Below are positions 5,736-8,164 of a stretch of 8,164 nucleotides of DNA, piece after piece (position 1 is the stretch's first letter; each line of letters starts with the position of its first letter). This DNA is from Solirubrobacteraceae bacterium (lineage in GTDB: Bacteria > Actinomycetota > Thermoleophilia > Solirubrobacterales > Solirubrobacteraceae). Where the stretch lies: assembly GCA_016462245.1 (NCBI GenBank), contig JAEMTR010000057.1, positions 1 to 8,164 of the forward strand, read 5' to 3'. The notes below the pieces were generated by a model. It did not search any database and had not been told where the DNA came from. It saw only the letters and a list, made by a program, of their open reading frames with translations. The translations under genes and the position numbers were made by a program.

Positions 5736-6362
5736 ATGCCTCTTCGAGCCGGATCAAGTGACGACGCCGTCCTCGCGCTGCTCGAGCAGTCGGGTCGCAA
5801 CATCGAGCGCACGGCGATCGTGCTGCGCGACCTGATCGCCGACTACCCGATTCACGCCGAGCTAGCGCGTGAGCTAGTCGTGCTCGAACACGAGGGCGAC
5901 CGGATCACGCACGACCTAATCGTGCAACTTGGCAGCCAGAAGAAGACTTCGATTGTGACGGCCGAAGACGGCTACGCGCTGGCGACGACGCTTGACGACA
6001 TTGTTGACTACGCCGAACAGACCGGCGACATGCTCGGCGTCTACGGCGTGGAGGCACCGATGGAGCAGGCCGTGCAGATGTCGGAGGTGCTAGTAGGCGC
6101 CTGCGAACAGGTCGCGGTAGCGCTCCGCTCGTTGCGCTCTGGAACCGATCTTAACCCTGCCCTAGTTGAGATTCACAGACTCGAGAACGAAGGCGACACA
6201 CTCCACCGCGCCGCGCTGGCAGCGCTATTCACCGGCGGCATCGACCCGATGGTCGTGATCCGCTGGAAGGACATCTTCAGCTGGATCGAAGGCAGCATCG
6301 ATTCCTGCGAGCAGGCAGCGCACCGGCTCGAGGGAATAATGCTCCGCGCGGGACGCGGCTGA
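5736..6362 (+). CDS. DUF47 / PhoU-divergent family protein
   Basis: A cytoplasmic helical protein distantly related to PhoU (PF01865-type), often associated with phosphate transport. Family features over 208 residues: LLEQSGRNIERTA near the N-terminus (15-27), a first acidic metal-site motif LEHEGD (50-55), LDDIVDYAEQ (86-95), a second acidic motif LENEGD (149-154), and WKDIFSWIEG (177-186) followed by the C-terminal helix with LEGIMLR. ATG 5736 was chosen because it gives the usual family length and N-terminus. An upstream ATG at 5673 has AGAGGTG about 12 nt ahead, but it lies within the PHO-box-like array and adds 21 residues with different codon use. It is divergent from the pst operon, which has its own phoU. 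The usual partner, a Pit-type transporter, is not in the window. By inference it modulates phosphate transport. Confidence 0.85.
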   Translation: MPLRAGSSDDAVLALLEQSGRNIERTAIVLRDLIADYPIHAELARELVVLEHEGDRITHDLIVQLGSQKKTSIVTAEDGYALATTLDDIVDYAEQTGDMLGVYGVEAPMEQAVQMSEVLVGACEQVAVALRSLRSGTDLNPALVEIHRLENEGDTLHRAALAALFTGGIDPMVVIRWKDIFSWIEGSIDSCEQAAHRLEGIMLRAGRG

Positions 6363-6375
6363 ACGCCGACTTTTC

Positions 6376-6388
6376 CGGCTCAGAGCCG
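6376..6388. repeat. Short palindrome after the DUF47 gene
   Basis: CGGCTC-A-GAGCCG is a perfect 13-bp DNA palindrome starting 14 bp past the DUF47 stop. As RNA only a 5-bp stem with a 3-nt loop can form. The T-run (6371-6374) is on the wrong side for termination of the plus-strand transcript. Apart from this and the possible -10 element, nothing else was seen in 6363-6458. Confidence 0.25.
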
Positions 6389-6444
6389 CACTCGGTAAAA
6401 CAGGATGTTCACACCAATCGCGTGCTTTCCGGGCTCGATTGCCG

Positions 6445-6450
6445 TATAAC
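6445..6450 (+). promoter_or_regulatory. Possible -10 element for a leaderless transcript
   Basis: TATAAC lies 8 nt before the GTG at 6459, the spacing at which transcription would start on or next to the start codon. No good Shine-Dalgarno sequence precedes that GTG, and no clear -35 element stands 16-18 bp upstream. Leaderless transcripts with only a -10 element are common in Actinobacteria. Based on sequence pattern alone. Confidence 0.35.
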
Positions 6451-6458
6451 TAGAGCTA

Positions 6459-8164
6459 GTGGGACGCTCGACAAACGCAGCGACAGTCTCTGCAGCCGCA
6501 ATCGCGGTCGCAGCCGCGATCGCCGGGCCGGCAGGGGCCGCCGAAAGCGCGGCCTCGACGGAGACGACGCCGGCCACAACGCCGACTACAACTACGCCTA
6601 CGACGACTCCGACGACTCCGACGACGACGACGCCGGGCGACCTTGGCACTGTCCCGGGAACGGTCGAAGTCACGAAGCCACCGAAGGCAAAGACGCCGAA
6701 GCAAACGGCTGCCGATAAGCGCCGCGAAGCAGCCAAGCTGTTCCTCGAAGAGCGCAGGCGCGCGAGCCAGCGCCTCAACGAACAGACCAAGCTCGACATT
6801 GCCGCCTCTCCGTTCGCCGGATTGGACTCGCCGCTGATGGCGGCGCCGCTCGCCAACGTCTCAAACGCCATTCTTGACAGCCTGCGGATCCCACCGTTCC
6901 TGCTGCCGATCTATCAGGCAGCTGGCGTTGAGTACGGAGTCCGTTGGGAGATCCTCGCCGCGATCAACGAGATCGAAACCGATTACGGCCGCAACCTTTC
7001 AACATCGAGCGCCGGCGCAATGGGCTGGATGCAGTTCATGCCAGGCACTTGGGAGAGCTACGGCGTCGACGCCAACCACGACGGCGTCAAAGACCCGAAC
7101 AACCCTGTCGATGCGATCTTCGCTGCTGCCCGCTACCTCAAGGCTTCGGGCGCGAACACCAGCATCGAGAAGGCACTCTTCGCCTACAACCATGCTGACT
7201 GGTACGTCGCCGATGTGCTCAAGCGCGCGAAGGCGCTCGCGGCGCTTCCGGCCGACCTAATTAGCGCGCTGAGCGGGCTAACGATGGGGCGCTCGCCGAT
7301 CACCGGCGCTAGCAGCTACTCGAAGGGTTCAGCCAAAGGGATCTCAATTTATGGCCAGAGCGGCGCGGCTGCGGTCGCTGTGCAAGATGGCGAAGTCGTG
7401 CGGATCGGCCGCTCAAAGCGGCTCGGCAACTTTATTGAGATGCGCGACGTCTACGGCAACGTCTACACCTACGGCCAGCTCGATTCGGTCGCAGCTCAGC
7501 ATGTAGTTCCGCGCCCCGACACAAGCGCCGTAAAGGTGATCAACGACGAGGCGCCATCCTCCTCCGCGCCCTCGGTCTCGGCCAGCGAAGCTGCCGCTCC
7601 AAGAGCAGCGGCTTCAGGTAAGGAACGGCTCTTCGCCGAGCCCCAGCGCCCAGCTTCCTACAGCGCCGGTGGCTCGCAGCAGGTTGCCGCGACCGGCGCC
7701 GCCGATGACGGCCAGTCGGCAGCGGCCGTCAGCTCCGGTCAGCTAGGGCGCTACCTCGCCGCGCCCTACTCGCTGCGCCGCGACCAGGTCGCGCTGAAGC
7801 CGCTGCGCAAAGGTTCGCAGGTGATTGCGGGCTCGATCCTCGGCCGCATCGGCGCCGCGTCACTGGCGGCAGACCGCAACGACAGCGCCAGCCAGCGGGC
7901 CGCGAAGAAGCTTGGCATCGCTCAGCCACCGCACCTGCGCTTCGAGATCCGCCCGGCCGGCGCCGGAGCCCCACGGATCGACCCAACACCGATCCTTGAC
8001 GGCTGGAAGATGCTGGCATCGGCCAACGTCTACCGCGCCGCCAACCCGATGCTCGGCGGCAACGGCAAGGGCGCGACGATCGGGCAGATCCTGCTGATGA
8101 GCAAAGAGGCGCTGGAGCGCCGCGTGCTGGCCGATCCAAAGCTCGACATCTACGAGTGCGGCCG
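6459..8164 (+). CDS. Secreted lytic murein transglycosylase (MltB-like) with degenerate LytM/M23 domain; C-terminus beyond window
   Basis: An open frame of 568 codons from GTG to the window edge, preceded by an in-frame stop at 6447. Order: signal peptide with Arg3, an Ala-rich core and AGA cleavage at about 27/28; a Thr/Pro linker (about 30-60); a charged helical stretch (about 77-105); then an SLT_2-type domain (about 145-260). In that domain EIETDYGRN (171-179) carries the likely catalytic Glu173, followed by GAMGWMQFMPGTW (186-198), a calcium-loop-like DANHDG (204-209) and AYNHADWYV (242-250). It should cleave peptidoglycan glycan strands outside the membrane. A LytM-like fold follows in two parts (about 287-345 and 440-510), split by an Ala/Ser-rich insert. 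Its zinc-site residues are replaced: Ala292, Ser296, Gln340 and Arg494, with only His492 kept. It is therefore probably a non-catalytic binding domain. The family is secure; the physiological role is unknown. Confidence 0.9.
   Translation, partial: MGRSTNAATVSAAAIAVAAAIAGPAGAAESAASTETTPATTPTTTTPTTTPTTPTTTTPGDLGTVPGTVEVTKPPKAKTPKQTAADKRREAAKLFLEERRRASQRLNEQTKLDIAASPFAGLDSPLMAAPLANVSNAILDSLRIPPFLLPIYQAAGVEYGVRWEILAAINEIETDYGRNLSTSSAGAMGWMQFMPGTWESYGVDANHDGVKDPNNPVDAIFAAARYLKASGANTSIEKALFAYNHADWYVADVLKRAKALAALPADLISALSGLTMGRSPITGASSYSKGSAKGISIYGQSGAAAVAVQDGEVVRIGRSKRLGNFIEMRDVYGNVYTYGQLDSVAAQHVVPRPDTSAVKVINDEAPSSSAPSVSASEAAAPRAAASGKERLFAEPQRPASYSAGGSQQVAATGAADDGQSAAAVSSGQLGRYLAAPYSLRRDQVALKPLRKGSQVIAGSILGRIGAASLAADRNDSASQRAAKKLGIAQPPHLRFEIRPAGAGAPRIDPTPILDGWKMLASANVYRAANPMLGGNGKGATIGQILLMSKEALERRVLADPKLDIYECG
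6555..6641 (+). repeat. ACG/ACT/CCG codon repeat encoding a Thr/Pro linker
   Basis: Low-complexity tract of mostly ACN and CCN codons, including two tandem copies of ACGACTCCG (6603-6611 and 6612-6620) and four successive ACG codons (6621-6632). It encodes the Thr/Pro linker between the signal peptide and the helical region of the transglycosylase. Such tracts are flexible wall-spanning spacers and often glycosylated in Actinobacteria. Slippage could change its length between strains. Confidence 0.6.

Noticed and set aside
6376..6388. Rho-independent terminator after the DUF47 gene
   Set aside because: The palindrome gives only a 5-bp RNA stem and the T-run lies upstream of it, not downstream.
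6380..6871. Minus-strand frame rich in Val and Gly repeats
   Set aside because: The Val/Gly pattern is the reverse complement of the Thr/Pro-coding repeat in the transglycosylase gene; no ribosome site or domain.
7320..7990. Active M23 zinc endopeptidase
   Set aside because: The H-x(3)-D pair is Ala292/Ser296, the YxHL His is Gln340 and the second His of HxH is Arg494, so metal binding is not expected.
7729..8139. Minus-strand frame of 136 codons opposite the end of the transglycosylase gene
   Set aside because: The plus strand here encodes the continuous LytM-like region; the minus frame is Arg/Ser/Gly-rich low complexity typical of an antisense shadow.

Overview
The window is a high-GC (by eye about 60%) bacterial chromosome segment that carries a complete phosphate-uptake (pst) operon on the minus strand and, divergently on the plus strand, a PhoU-like gene and the first part of a secreted cell-wall protein. 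GTG starts, a Thr/Pro-rich exported lytic transglycosylase and high GC suggest an actinomycete-type organism, possibly of the Thermoleophilia/Solirubrobacterales group. That placement is an inference from style, not from a marker gene.

Minus strand, in order of transcription (right to left): a stand-alone winged-helix DNA-binding protein of the OmpR/PhoB effector type without a receiver domain (5621-5223); a diverged second PstS-like lipoprotein (5162-4203); a canonical PstS lipoprotein (4057-3113); PstC (3100-2144); PstA (2147-1245); PstB with a long N-terminal extension (1251-277); and the start of PhoU (272 to beyond the left edge). Junctions are tight (12 nt, -4, -7 and 4 nt from pstS to phoU), as expected for one transcript. 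PstS captures phosphate outside the membrane, PstC and PstA form the channel, PstB hydrolyses ATP, and PhoU damps uptake and signalling.

Plus strand: a DUF47/PhoU-divergent protein (5736-6362), then a large gene starting at GTG 6459 and running off the right edge. The latter encodes a signal peptide, a Thr/Pro linker, an MltB-type lytic transglycosylase domain with its catalytic Glu, and a LytM/M23-like domain in which the zinc ligands are replaced.

Regulatory architecture is the least ordinary part. Upstream of the winged-helix gene lie four consecutive 11-bp units resembling an actinobacterial PHO box (5642-5685). Upstream of canonical pstS lie two copies of a different 21-bp element exactly 31 bp apart (4082-4133). 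Two RNA hairpins overlap ribosome-binding sites: one before the second pstS (5167-5202) and one spanning the pstS stop, the pstC Shine-Dalgarno sequence and the first base of the pstC start (3100-3116). Together these suggest an autoregulated pst locus with gene-by-gene tuning of binding protein versus permease. No mobile element, CRISPR array, tRNA or rRNA was seen. No histidine kinase or full-length response regulator is present.
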